NCBI GenBank assembly: GCA_050084515.1
Contig: CM114273.1
Span: 42,036,001-42,100,000 of the forward strand
DNA length: 64,000 nt
Direction: 5' to 3'
Origin: Blasia pusilla
Lineage: Eukaryota > Marchantiophyta > Marchantiopsida > Blasiales
The position numbers and the translations under genes were made by a program. The notes under the pieces were generated by a model. It worked only from the letters and a program-made list of their open reading frames with translations. It was not told where the DNA came from and searched no databases. Shown here piece by piece: positions 24,552 through 35,720 of the stretch; position 1 is the stretch's first letter; each line of letters begins with the position of its first letter.

Positions 24552-25560
24552 ATAATCTATACTATTAACAAGGGATGGACTTATAAGAGGAGTCTCATGA
24601 GGGTGACATGTGACCTTTCATAATATATATGCAAGTTACATGTGTCTATTTTAAGGATAAGAAGAATTAAAGGTGGTGAGAGGATAATTAAGTTAATTTT
24701 AGAGGAGTATAGATTAAATGTCTATATTTTTTCAATTTTTTTCAAAGGCCATCCATTTCTCGAGTGGAGATAATGAGCACACTTTGTATGGAAAGAGTCA
24801 AACCTCGTCCCCCTAAAGCCTAGATCCTAAAAGAATTAAAGGCGGTGAGGCATTAGTTAAGTTAAGAGAAGAGAGGGAGTAGAAGGAGGGTAGGGAGGGT
24901 CTTTTAGATTTTAATTTTAGGCCTTTTAGGAGTATAGCTCAAATTTATTCATTTTTTTTCCAAAGGCAACCCATTTTTTTATTTGAGATGATGAGTACAC
25001 TCCCTGAGGAAAGAGTCAAACCTCTCCAAATTACCCCATAATCCCTAAGCCGATAGCCCCATGGCCCCCTTAACCCTACAAGATTTAAAGGTCGTAAGGT
25101 TGTAGTTTAGTAGTTAAGTCAAGAGAAGAGAGGGAGTAGAAGGAGGGGAGGGTGCATCTTTAGATTTTTAATTTCAGGACTTTTAGAAGTAGAGCTTTAA
25201 TTTACTTATTGCTCTTATGTTGAAAATATGTTTTTCCTTCTTGAAAAATTTCTAGAGGATAGTAATTTTAAAATGCATCCAAATTAATTCTTGTGAATTT
25301 TTAATTCCATTAAAAAATAAAAAATGAGAAAAATTTACCATTTTTAGGGTAGCAAAATTCTAGTTTAAAATAAAAAAGTTGAAACCAAAAAAAAATCATT
25401 AAGTGATGTTTCCATAACTTAATATGCATTTTGATGTTTTTAATGATCTTGTTTTTATTTTTATCTTAATATTTTGAAGATTAATTTTATTTCTTTCTAT
25501 AAATTTTATTTTTTTCATTTTATTTCAATTATTTTTTAAACATGCATTGCACACTAATCA
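24552..25560 (+). mobile_element. Helitron-like element with internal tandem repeats (tentative)
   Basis: ATCTATACTATTAACAAGGG at 24,552 resembles a plant Helitron 5' end (A then TC). A degenerate CATGCATTGCAC motif near 25,545 could be the 3' hairpin, but no CTAG follows. Inside, three related units begin at 24,663, 24,832 and 25,081 (AGAATTAAAGGTGGTGAG and variants), each followed by a shared AAAGAGTCAAACCTC phrase in the first two. Confidence 0.35.
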
Positions 25561-26620
25561 AATGAATTATAGAAATTATGTTATAAAATATTAAATTATC
25601 TTAATAACAATAAATTTTAGTATAAAAATGAAAATATATTTTATAGGTTTAGATTAGATCCTTACTTTGAAGTTTGATTGCATAGACTATTTTCATTTTG
25701 AGCATGTGCTCGCTAATGATCGTCGTAAATATTCTTAAGTCTGCCAAGGATGATTCAATGAGTGAAGCAAAAGTTATAGGCAAGGGGAGATGTGATCCAA
25801 AATTCTTCCTATTGTCAGGATTCGTAGTTGGGACCTGTTGTTCCACATGTGAGGCTTTGGCCATTGCATCATAGTCACCTAGTACATGATAAATATGGAA
25901 ACATGAAGGTATTTATAGAGTCAATGAGGTAAATTAAACCACATGTTAACTTTAAATTAACTAAATTTGAAGAGAGATATGCGTAAATGAGCTAGTCCCT
26001 AGCGTTTGATATGAAGTCTAGAACTTGAATAAATTTTTTATACCATATATCATTTGCATTCCCTATTAGATTCCCTAAAAAATAAGTTATGATTAGAGGA
26101 AGAATAGGAACATAAAATTTATTTGGAGCTTTAGTTTTACAACAATGGACTCAAATATGAATAGATTAATGCTTTATATTCTTTTTTTAATCACATTTCA
26201 TTCAACAAAATTATAGGAAACCCTTTCACACCTACAATCGCTAATCTTCATAACTTACAAGTATCAAACATGGAAGATTGTATAATGGGAAAAGGGAGAG
26301 GGAAAAACTACAATTGGAAGGGAAACAAAGCATGAAACCCGAAAAACAATGCAATTAACAAATGAACACTATAAAAGTTGATAGCAACAATGTTAACATG
26401 TAAATGGACTCTATACAAACCAATTCGTCTAACTCCAATTTCGTGTATGGTATGTCTTTTCACATAAAAGATTATGGGACATCTTTTATTTATCATAATT
26501 ATTATTTCAATAATTAAGGTTTAAATGTTAAAACTCTCAAAAGTATGACTCATTAACTTTTCTAAAATTCTGAACGCTTGTCCGTACAAATCAGGTAACA
26601 TGAAAATATCCATTAAATAA
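25561..26620. other. AT-rich intergenic DNA
   Basis: Nothing supported on either strand. Confidence 0.45.
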
Positions 26621-27290
26621 TGAAAAATATTAAAAGAGAATTTACAATTTACGAATTTGTGTTTTTTTATCCCATCCATGTGTCACACTGTTATTGTTCG
26701 TGTTTATCTACAAGAAATGACCTGCGATATCCGGTCTCCGATCGTCACTGCCACGGCAGTCCGCCTCACAGAGGCGCAAATCTGACTCAGGCACTTGTCC
26801 CTTGGCATTCACACGTCAGCGCATTGGACAGACTCCTAATCCTGACAGACTCGGACCGTGTCCCATTGCGGAAATCCATTTTAGAATTTGGGATGAGTTT
26901 CCTGAAAATCCGGAAAGGAATAAAGGAAAGCTGGAAGAAATTTCCACGTGTGAATAGAAAATCCGCACGAGTCCGTACAACGCGAACTGGTGGTGGGTCC
27001 CGGGACGCTGGAACGAACCGGGAGTCCGAGACAGGATCCGACGCCGAAAACTTTCCGGATTATTCGGACAGTGGGGACTCGGGGTCACATTTTGCACATG
27101 CGAACGTTGCATGTGCGATTGGCCTCGTGGAGCCTATACGGCACTGAGACAGTGAGGCTACGGACGCGATTCCATCCTGACTCGGCATCTGTCCATCCAT
27201 CCCACATCTTAAACTTGATCCAACCACAGCGGGGACTCTAGTTGCACCAACCCTCCCCCTAGGGCTAGGGTCCAACCGATCCGTTCTTAC
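26620..27290. other. GC-rich island, unassigned
   Basis: Overlapping ORFs on both strands (plus 26,620-27,147; minus 26,816-27,112) with no recognised family. The composition contrasts with the AT-rich flank, as at 17.0 kb. It lies just downstream of the 3' end of the minus-strand non-LTR element. Confidence 0.3.
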
Positions 27291-27300
27291 GCGGTTGTGA

Positions 27301-27360
27301 TCTAAGTGCCGACTTTGCTAAGAGCGCTATCCCGCGCTATTAGCAAAGTCGGCACTTAGA
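27301..27360. repeat. Near-perfect 27-bp fold-back hairpin
   Basis: 27,301-27,327 pairs with 27,334-27,360 over 26 of 27 positions around a TATCCC loop; the outer 21 bp (TCTAAGTGCCGACTTTGCTAA) are exact. It lies about 215 bp beyond the stop of the minus-strand non-LTR ORF, so it could be in that element's 3' UTR or be an independent fold-back element. Confidence 0.95.
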
Positions 27361-27575
27361 CCTTACCTCTCTCATACACGCAACAAAATATATTCATTTT
27401 AATATAAAATAAATTTTAAAAAAAACAAAGAAAGGTAATAACAATTTAAAAGAGGAGTCAAAAAATGTATAAAAGAATGAAAAAATAAAATGGTAACAAG
27501 TCAACATAAATATCGGTTCAACGAGTTACACGATTGATAGTATGAAACAAATTTGATAAGAATACGAATGGTTGG

Positions 27576-30500
27576 TCAGACGTGAATGGACGACGAAGCG
27601 AGCGACCCCACCACCTCCGCACGACGTATCAATGCCAAGGCTTGTGCACGTCGTAAGGCCACTGAGATGCATTGCCAAAAATAAATAGTAACTACCGAGA
27701 GAGAAGGACTACATGAAGGGACAAGGTGATGATTCTCGAGGGAGTGGTGAACACATGTTTTCAGGAAAGTATCAAAAGACACATGTAAATGACCAAATAC
27801 TTCCACTGCAAAAAGAATAAATCCATCAGTCAAGTGTCTCACAACATAACTTAGCTCCTTGATTCTTGCTGCAGCTTCGGCCGCCAAACCTTTGGTTTGT
27901 GCGGCTCGACACACTAAGTCAGAACGTGTTGGATCAACAACCACCATATCACCTAGTGTCCGGAGTCCACCTCAAGACATAACAAGATCCACTCTCCGAC
28001 GAGAGATTGTGTGTGTGGTTGAAGGTAGGACATGGACTTGCTCTTGCCCAACGGTGTATCGTGCAGTACGAGCCACCGATGCTACCGCCTCTCTAAAGAC
28101 ATCATGTATGGCCGTTCGTTCTCCACCATGTGCACGTCGGAGAATATGGATACCCTTGGCATCAATGGGATCCCCGCATACACAATTCGGCAGACCTAAA
28201 AGAGAAGGATGGGGAAGTCCAATACGTAACCGCAAAGCTATCGAGAATCTACTTCGAGGAAGACGAAAGGGAAGAATAAGAGGATTTGCAGTAAGTCATG
28301 TCCCCGCTTCGGTACCCGCACATGAGCGTAGACGAGCTCGATTAGCGTCAGAGGATGCCTCGGAGAGAATGCTGGAAAATTTGATTTGATGCAGATTCTC
28401 GAAGATATGCTCTTGAAGTCGATCAAGCCCTTCCCTAATCAGTTGACTGAAAGGGGGTAGAATTGCTTGTGTAGCAAGAGGAAGAAGAGCTCGTGCAAAT
28501 CTCAATTGTTGTTGAAATAACAAGTCCCCCTCCTCTACATGGGCGATATGATCCATCAAGATAGGTGTATCTCCTTGGAGAAACCTTGAAGCCATAATCG
28601 GTGCTTCGAACGCCCAACTCCCCAAAAAGGCTACGGGAGCAGATGCGACTGTGGAGGACAGTCCCACCCCTCCAAAAGAAATAGGCAAGATAGCTTGTCA
28701 TGGAGCAAAGACACCATCCTCTCCCTCAAAGGTATTCGGGCCAAGAAGTTGACCAAAAGTTGCCAAGATAGAAGCATCAAAAGAGGCCAACCGATGTAAG
28801 AACCTTGAAGTAGGAGGACAAGTGCGAAGAAGGTAGGAAGGACGTCGTAGAAAACATTGGGAGAGAATCCCATAAGCCACTTGGGGATCCCTTAGATGAG
28901 GTAACAAATGAAGCCATTCCACGTCTTTCAAAAGGGCCTCATCCAAGAACTTTGAGACATAGTCGATGAAGCCAATTGGGACCCCAAGAACTCTAATCCC
29001 TTCAATGTAGATGGGAAAATCAAGAGTAGATGGGATGAATGTTGAGGGAAGGCATGAAGGAGACCATGCTCGACATTTACTAGGTTGGACTTTAAGGTTT
29101 AAGAAAAAGAGTTGCTCCACGAAATGGATATAAGCAGGAACCACTTCAAAAGGAGGACCTATAATGTGAGTGTCATCACCAATAGACGGGAAAAGACAAG
29201 ATGGAAATGCTTGCGCTGATGCTCGAAGAGCACAAAAATGGGCAATGGCAAAGAGTGGGCCACCCATGGGATCACCTTGACGTGTGCCACAAGCCGATTG
29301 TAGAATACTTTATTCCCCAGAAGTAGCATGATGGGAATAGATAATGGGCATATCATAGGCATAGAAGGAGCGAACAAATGGAATGAGGCTTGCAAGTTGT
29401 CCTCCTGCACAATGTAACTCCTCAAAGATGGCTGCACGAGAAACTGAATTGAAGGCGTTAGCCACATCGACTTGAATTGCTACCCAATCTGGATGAATAT
29501 CAAGAGTGGAGCGAATTCCATGCACCACAGCTTCACAACCTCCAGGAGTTGCCACTCCAAATTGATGAGGAAATAAGTGGGCACTAAAGTGAGGACGAAA
29601 TTGCAAGCATAGGGATCGACTAACCAAGCGGTATAAAACCTCTCCAATAGCCAAAGGGCGCACACTTGAAGGAGGCTTATCCATAGACAACAAACGACAA
29701 GCCCCTAAGAGCCTAGAGATAGAGAATGGGAGACGAACTGCCGCCATATGTGCACACACCTTATATAGAGAGACAAAGCCACTTGCTGAATCTGCTAGGA
29801 TAAAGCAATCGCGGAGATGCTCAAAAACCATCCATGATAGCCCGCTTGCTGATAAGCGAGGAATATGCAAAAAAGCCCTTGTGAAAACCTCCAAGTCAAG
29901 CTCCATGTCAAGGTCCGTTGTATAGTGTTCCACAAAAGGTGGAGCATCGCCACTTGAAGGAGGATGAAGAGCTTCTAAGATAGCCACTGTTTTCACACTT
30001 GGAACTGCCAGAGAAAGAGGACCCAATGCTCGAGCTGCATGTGAAAACTCACCAACCTGCCCCAAAAGTAGACTTCGTCAAAGGCGTTGTTGTATTGAAG
30101 GCCTCCCATGATTGGCATGTTGAGTGGGATGACCCCCAGCTAAGGCCTCTGCTTGAAGTACATGCTCATTCTGAAGATTCTCCCAATCCCCAGACATAAA
30201 GCGTTGAATACGTGTGGAGGTTTCATGATGACCCGTTGCACCACCCCTTGGAGGGAGGACTAAAACCCATTGTGGGAAGAGTAATAGAAGATACCAAGCA
30301 TTTATATTTGTGGGATCACGCACTAACCCTTCTAATGGGAAAAGCAAAGCTTGTTGGGTGATGGGACGAAGAGCAATAGGAATGCGATTGTAGAGTCTAG
30401 GACGAGGAAGACCTGGATGGAAAGAGCGAAGGAGATCAATTTGGCTTAACCAGGTCCAAGCAATTGTTGTGGGGAGTGCAGTAGGAGGTGGTATCAGGTT

Positions 30501-31044
30501 AGGGATTGAAGGCCCATGCATGGATCAACAGTACCGCTGATGTCTATTGATCCCATTAAGAGCAAACTCCTTACCACAAGGTATGCAACGAACCTTTGGT
30601 ACAAATGGAGAAGTAGAAGGGTTACAAGGAGAGGAGGTGGGAGGTGCAAGAGGTGATGATGGTCGACGATGAGGGGGTAAGTAGGTTGGGGAAGGAGGAA
30701 GAGGAAGAGGGGAGATTCGGGTAGAATAGATGGGAGTTGGAAGCAAGGGCATAGATGAGATATGTGGGGATGGCAAAGTAGAAGGATTCGGTAATAATGG
30801 ATCAAGATTAGGCTCAATAGGACAAGGCAAAGAAGGGAGAAGAGGAGAATCTGGAAAAAAATGTAGCGAGTGTAATCGGTGTATTAGCATCTGGAGGAAA
30901 ATGGCGAGATTTACGATGAGGAGGTGAACCAGGGGGAGAGGTTACAAGTGTAGGAGGGCGTGTAAAACCAGATAAGTGATTAGATGGAGAATCCAACTCC
31001 ATCTCTGATGACATAGAAGTAAAGGTAGGCAAGTCATTAAACAT
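27576..31044 (-). pseudogene. R2-like non-LTR retrotransposon polyprotein (zinc finger, RT, restriction-like endonuclease)
   Basis: Nearly full-length single-ORF element of about 1,150 codons, the length usual for R2-type elements. ATG at 31,044; a frameshift near 30,880; then one frame to 27,576 broken by six stops. Domains in order: Pro/Ser-rich N-terminus; a C2HC finger (CIPCGKEFALNGINRHQRYC, 30,528-30,593); an RT with VDVANAFNSVSR, GTRQGDPMGGPLFA (about 29,280), GDDTHIIGP (29,180), LKVQPSKC and IRVLGVPIG; and a C-terminal endonuclease with CVCGDP (28,184), H-D and RRRVDLVMS...DMVVVDPT. The RLE cleaves target DNA and the RT copies the RNA onto the nick. The RT box reads GDD instead of the usual F/Y-A-D-D. 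Stops: TGA at 30525, 30078, 28698, 28296 and 27972; TAA at 29310. The element is dead. Confidence 0.88.
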
Positions 31045-31380
31045 AAGGATGAGTAGAATCCATCCAAAAGAAATTTAGATGGAGAGATGAAGATTAGGAA
31101 ATACCGAATTTATGATTGAAAGTTACTATGAGAAAAATATAAAAAGAAATTGAAAAGGAAAAGTGATCTATACGGTATTGGAAGAGGTGGCTCAAGAATA
31201 TGAATTTCTAATGTCCTTAAGGAGATGGCAAACGTATGTAGGGGCGAAACAGTAAGGTAAGGAGTTGAAAGAGCAAGGAAGACTTTTGGGAGGAATTGAC
31301 CTAAAATAAACCCGTACACAAAAATAGGCGCCTACAAAGAAGGAAGAAAAACTAGAAAACCTACTTGATATGAAAAGAAC

Positions 31381-31663
31381 GAGCTCGTCAATATGATTGT
31401 GTCGTGCGCATACACATCGCTACACAACATACATTGCTGTCACCGAACACACACACAAACACGCACGATCCCATGCTAACTCATGGCATCCAAACAACGA
31501 GACAAGAAGTACCAAAATATCTCCAATAAAGTAAGATCCAATCTCTCTCTACACCATCTCAAACCATAACTCTCAAAGGTATGCACTCTCTCTCTCTCTC
31601 ATGTCAAACCAAACCCATTCTCCTAATGAGAGGAGACAAGAAGTACCAAAATATCTCCAATCG
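31381..31663 (-). repeat. LTR fragment of the DNMT/PHD Ty3 family
   Basis: The segment TGTCGTGCGCATACACATCG onward matches the terminal block at 48,154 and 48,630 and, in reverse, the LTR at 35.6-35.7 kb. It carries its own internal repeat: AGACAAGAAGTACCAAAATA occurs near 31,500 and again near 31,633. A CT microsatellite sits between the two. Confidence 0.75.
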
Positions 31664-31676
31664 CCCCCCTAGCTGG
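31664..31676 (-). other. Polypurine tract of the Ty3 fragment
   Basis: CGCCCCCCTAGC on the plus strand reads as a purine run on the minus strand, directly before the LTR. The equivalent site in the longer copy is at 48,737. It primes plus-strand DNA synthesis in LTR elements. Confidence 0.7.
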
Positions 31677-31841
31677 TGGTTAGGTCCCTCTAACTCCAGA
31701 TCGCCATCTATCCCTACCTACCATGATATACATCTCTCGAACGCTAAGAGCAAGAAGGCCGGATGCTCATGTGGCCCCATGGTTAGTCGCCTTCTTGTCA
31801 TCCATGTCATAGACACAAGTCGAAATGTAGAACTACCTACT

Positions 31842-32245
31842 CTATGTACATATGGGACACATCCATCGTCCCTGAGGAACCCTAGTGAGAGGTGGCGTCA
31901 AACATGCGATATGCCATCCTCTCGAACATCCACTACAGACTAGCATAGTGGCTGCACCACGGGCGGAACCACACGACATACACCGCAAGCCTGAAGGAAC
32001 TATTGCTAAGCTCGGATCAACTGTACCATCAATATTCAGAAGATGACATGGTGCACAATTACGCACATGGTCCTTCCAAACCATACCATCACATCCCTCG
32101 AATAAGAGAACACCGGATGGCAAAACCTCACGCACTCTCAACATGGTGCGCCCTACAGGCACATCCAACGTCGTGGGTGCCGTCTGCTACAAGTAGACAT
32201 AGTCTCCCTGATGAAACCTCCAAATAGTAGGTCGATAACCACCTC
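31842..32245 (-). pseudogene. Ty3 integrase C-terminus with intact PHD finger
   Basis: Minus-strand fragment: the integrase C-terminal block (FHQGDYVYL, GRTMLRVREVLPSG, DGMVWKDHVRNCAPCHL) runs without a break into a complete PHD finger at 31,845-31,982 (CMSC, CSGC, GWHIAC, RWMCPIC). The spacing C-x2-C-x11-C-x2-C-x4-H-x2-C-x14-C-x2-C fits the C4HC3 consensus with all eight ligands present. PHD fingers commonly bind histone H3 tails; here it takes the place a chromodomain has in chromoviruses. The finger is the end of the ORF (stop at 31842). One stop (TAG for expected CAG) precedes it at about 32,190. Upstream integrase is missing, so this is a truncated copy. Confidence 0.9.
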
Positions 32246-33060
32246 CCCAGGTTTGATCTTTCAATTTTCAAATATTTGGCGGTTCTTTTTTATTTTTTAC
32301 AAAAAAATTGCATTTCTCCGATTGGATTTTTTTAGAATTTTTCTAGTTAGATCAAGAATTCTTAAATATTACTGGTTGGCATACAGAGGATGCTCGTAGA
32401 ATCGGATCCATGAATGCTCTTTCTATCGAAATGAAATAATTTTCCAATGGAGGATTAAAAAAAAATATGACATTTGATTGTCAGGAAATCCGAAGTTGCA
32501 CAATGTTGGGCATTTCTTGCGCACAAAACATTTGAATGCAGAAAATTCCTCCATCCACTATGGTTGCAAGGACGCTCAAATTCCAAGTCGAAATGGGATC
32601 ATGCTTTTATAATTTTTAGCTAGTCATGGATTTTGCTCTAAAGAATTATGGAGACAATTGATGCACAACTTAGAGGAACTTAAGGTAGCATGGAGTGCTA
32701 AGTCGTCACCCTTAAACACCATACTAATTTTGTGCCATCATTTCCCATTACAACATGAGCTTGTCTCATCCAAACATTTAGGATAAATTCCATCAGGTAT
32801 AATAATGAAGAGATCTTATGACTCTATAGTGGTCATTATCGCTTTTACCCACACCATTGATCGATAAGTTCAATAATCTTGCCAAAGCCTTATTAAGTTA
32901 TAGCTAACTCCTATCGTGTGAATCAGATATACTCGATTGTGCTAGCCCCACTTAATGTTATGTATATCTGAAAGGGACATCACTCATCATTGGTCTAAGC
33001 TTGGCCCAACCCCACATAAGGTTGCACTATTGAATCTTATAAGAAGTGTTATAGAGAATA
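32246..33060. other. AT-rich intergenic DNA
   Basis: No supported feature. Confidence 0.4.
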
Positions 33061-33062
33061 CA

Positions 33063-33145
33063 CTCTATCTCCTAGACTAACCAAAAATACCACCTCGATT
33101 GTCTAGCAATTGAGGTGGTATTTTTGGTTAGTCTAGGAGATAGAG
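33063..33145. repeat. 39-bp inverted repeat with 5-nt loop
   Basis: 33,063-33,101 is the reverse complement of 33,107-33,145 apart from one G/T position near the loop. The loop is TCTAG. The arms include CTCTATCTCCTAGACTAACC. If transcribed it would form an almost perfect 39-bp hairpin. The near identity of the arms implies a recent origin in otherwise eroded DNA. Confidence 0.97.
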
Positions 33146-34430
33146 AAAAAAAATGGGCCTATGTAAATGGTTGCAGCCAACCCCAACACCATGATTGATA
33201 CAAGTTTCTCCTCAGCTCCACCATGGAGAATCCGTGTGTGTATACCTCCCATATCTTGTCATGTATGCGCGTGCAATCTTCCTAGCCTATCAAAGGTCCA
33301 ATCTAAACCCATCACCTTGATTCTAGATGTTTTCACCAAGGTAAATGATTGGGAAAGCATAGTCTATCTACCAGCTTTCCCTCACTATGAGTCCAACTCT
33401 ATGAGCAAGGTTGCACAGAAATGGACTTGTTCGACAGACTTGCCTAACGGATTCCCAGTATGGATTTTTTATGTACGTCGGTCGCCCATGCATGCTCGGG
33501 ACATGAGAACAGATATGGGTAGAGGCCTTTCCTATATCTATATTATTATGGGAGAGTGCCCTTCTCGCAGATGTCATCCCTCATTGTGACATCCGTCCTT
33601 TTCGGCTTGTAATTATTTGACATGTGTCTTATTTTGAAACATTTTTTTCCTCTTTATTGTTAGCATTATTGGATGTCGTCTTTTTGACTTGGTTGACGGA
33701 TCTCCAATCCATCAATCTCACTTTCGCATTCTTTGAGATTGGCATTGTTGTGAGGCTTGAACGAGATCATGGCCAGAGGTGACAGCAGGGTTGCGCTGCA
33801 ACTGACCAAAGGAAACGATCTAACCATCTGACTCTGAGTGGAGTTTGAATCTATTAGCTTTCACATTCCTTAGGATTGGCAATGCTATGAAGGTCAAAGA
33901 ACGGACGTGGGACGCCCAAAGCAAGAGTTCCCTTCAAGCGTCCTCCATCTTTTTCTTAAGTAGGACCAACAAGTAGAGGCAACTCAAAAATACAATTTCC
34001 ATCATATGTGTCTGACAGCTCATCCACAAGAATATGCCTAAAAATTTTCAAGGATAGAGACAAAAGCAAAATATTTCCTGAAACTCGCAACACGAATAAG
34101 TATGCAGATGATGGGTCTGATTTTTCCCCAATAGATCCCGTGAGATCGAAGACATCGGAATGTCTAATTTTGAACCACATTGTAACAAACTTGCGAGTCT
34201 AGAGTCGATGCTCGATCGATAGAAGCAAGGGTGGAAAAAGTGGAGATCGGAGCATTGATAGATTTCATACCGTCCATATGAGACATAATGGGATTTAGAG
34301 AAAAGCCATAGACAGTATATTATCCATTGGATTTTTGTGAGAGATTCCATACTTTATAGTGAATAGTGTTTGTTTATTTTTTGACAAAAGTTGTATGACA
34401 GGCAGTTAGTAGTTAGGTTGAACCATGGCC
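33146..34430. other. Intergenic DNA with repeat fragments
   Basis: AAGGTTGCACAGAAATGGAC at about 33,407 is one end of the TIR family seen at 23.48 kb. TATTATTATGGGAGAGTGCCC at 33,540 is a Helitron-like 5' end as at 16.47 kb. Nothing coding was recognised. Confidence 0.4.
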
Positions 34431-35429
34431 CTTTCACTAGACCAAGCGATCAGGAATATTTCTACGTTAGATGAATGGGTAAGCAAACTGTTACATTCCG
34501 ACGGGTTATTGTGGAGTTGCCTTTAAGAGTTAGGATAAAAGCGAGTCAATTTGGAATTTGACCCCCTACAACTCCTAAGACTTTGATGTGTTGTAGGGGC
34601 TCATGTTGGTAAGATCATTGGATTCCCACGGGTTTCTTTTTTGCACATATAAGTGATTCGATGACGGACAGAGTCCGCGTTGGAATTTGTTCAACCAGTC
34701 GGATTCCGATAGGATGCAGTTGGTCTAAAGTTTGGGGTCTCTAGGACGTATGTGAAAGGAGAGTGGGAAGGGGGTCATTCAACTTATCATAATCCGATGG
34801 GTTGCATTGACCTCTTATAAAGACGTATGGTACACAGCCTCCTCGGGTGAGTGCAACCTGTCGGATTCTGTCAATTTACAATAAGACAAGAGAAGGACTA
34901 GAAGAATGTTATGAACTTTTTCTGAGTGCAACTTAGACAAAGTTCATTAGAAAATGAAGATTGATTGTTGATGATACAATTAGTAAGGTTTCAAGGGACA
35001 CTTCACTAAGAAGCACCGTATCACGTTTGTTAGGATAGATCCAAGAGATCTAGTAGCGCGCCTTTGGAGATACTAGAGGACAGCCTCAAGAGGTCGCGGA
35101 TGACTTGGTGAGGCCATAGGAAACCTTAGAGAGCAGGTCTCCTCTTCGTTTCGGCTCATTTGGAGCGTTATTAAGGAACTTACTATTTTGGATAAGTTAC
35201 CGTTTTTGTTTTACTTGAATTTCCACTTTGGGAAGTGGCCCTTCAACCGCTATAAGAGGTGAAGAGAAAAGGAAGTGACCTTCAAGCATGGGTTACCATG
35301 GAGAGGGTTTGGGAGAGGGAAGGGGATATACCTCCAAGAGAGAGAGAGAGCTTGAGATGTCATTCTCTCTTTCTTGAATCTCTTGGCATGAGGCGGAGGA
35401 GCTGTGGTCCTCCTTGCCTTCTCCATATA
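34431..35429. other. LTR-flank-like DNA with a recurring short motif
   Basis: Variants of TTCCGACGGGTT recur at roughly 34,496, 34,621, 34,700, 34,792 and (reversed) 34,862. No gene was found. The region lies just 5' of the Ty3 LTR at 35.4 kb and may be part of it or of another LTR. Confidence 0.3.
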
Positions 35430-35461
35430 ACTCAAACCTCTCATTAGAAGAGTGGGTTTGG

Positions 35462-35540
<79 letters not shown>

Positions 35541-35720
35541 AAAACACCATGTGAGACCTTCTGATGGAGAGATTTGATTGATTTATTGGAGATATTTTAA
35601 TACTTCTCGTCTTGTTGTGTGGATTTGTGAGTTAGCATGGGATCGTATGTGTTTGTTTGTGTATTCGGTGATAGCCATGTATGTTGTGTAGCGATGTGTA
35701 TGGCACAACAACTATTTATA
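35430..35720 (+). repeat. LTR segment of the DNMT/PHD Ty3 family with long GA tract
   Basis: CTCTCATTAGAAGAGTGGG, then GGTTTGGTTTGA and a GA microsatellite (about 35,466-35,536), then TATTGGAGATATTTT and TATGTTGTGTAGCGATGTG. This is the plus-strand counterpart of the LTR at 31.4-31.66 kb. It precedes a plus-strand gag/DNMT fragment of the same family. Confidence 0.7.

Noticed and set aside
27859-28389. 176-codon plus-strand ORF
   Set aside because: Antisense to the endonuclease region of the non-LTR element; no domain of its own.
35466-35536. Long GA tract as a regulatory element
   Set aside because: A shorter CT/GA tract lies at the homologous LTR position at 31.6 kb, so this is more simply microsatellite expansion within an LTR.
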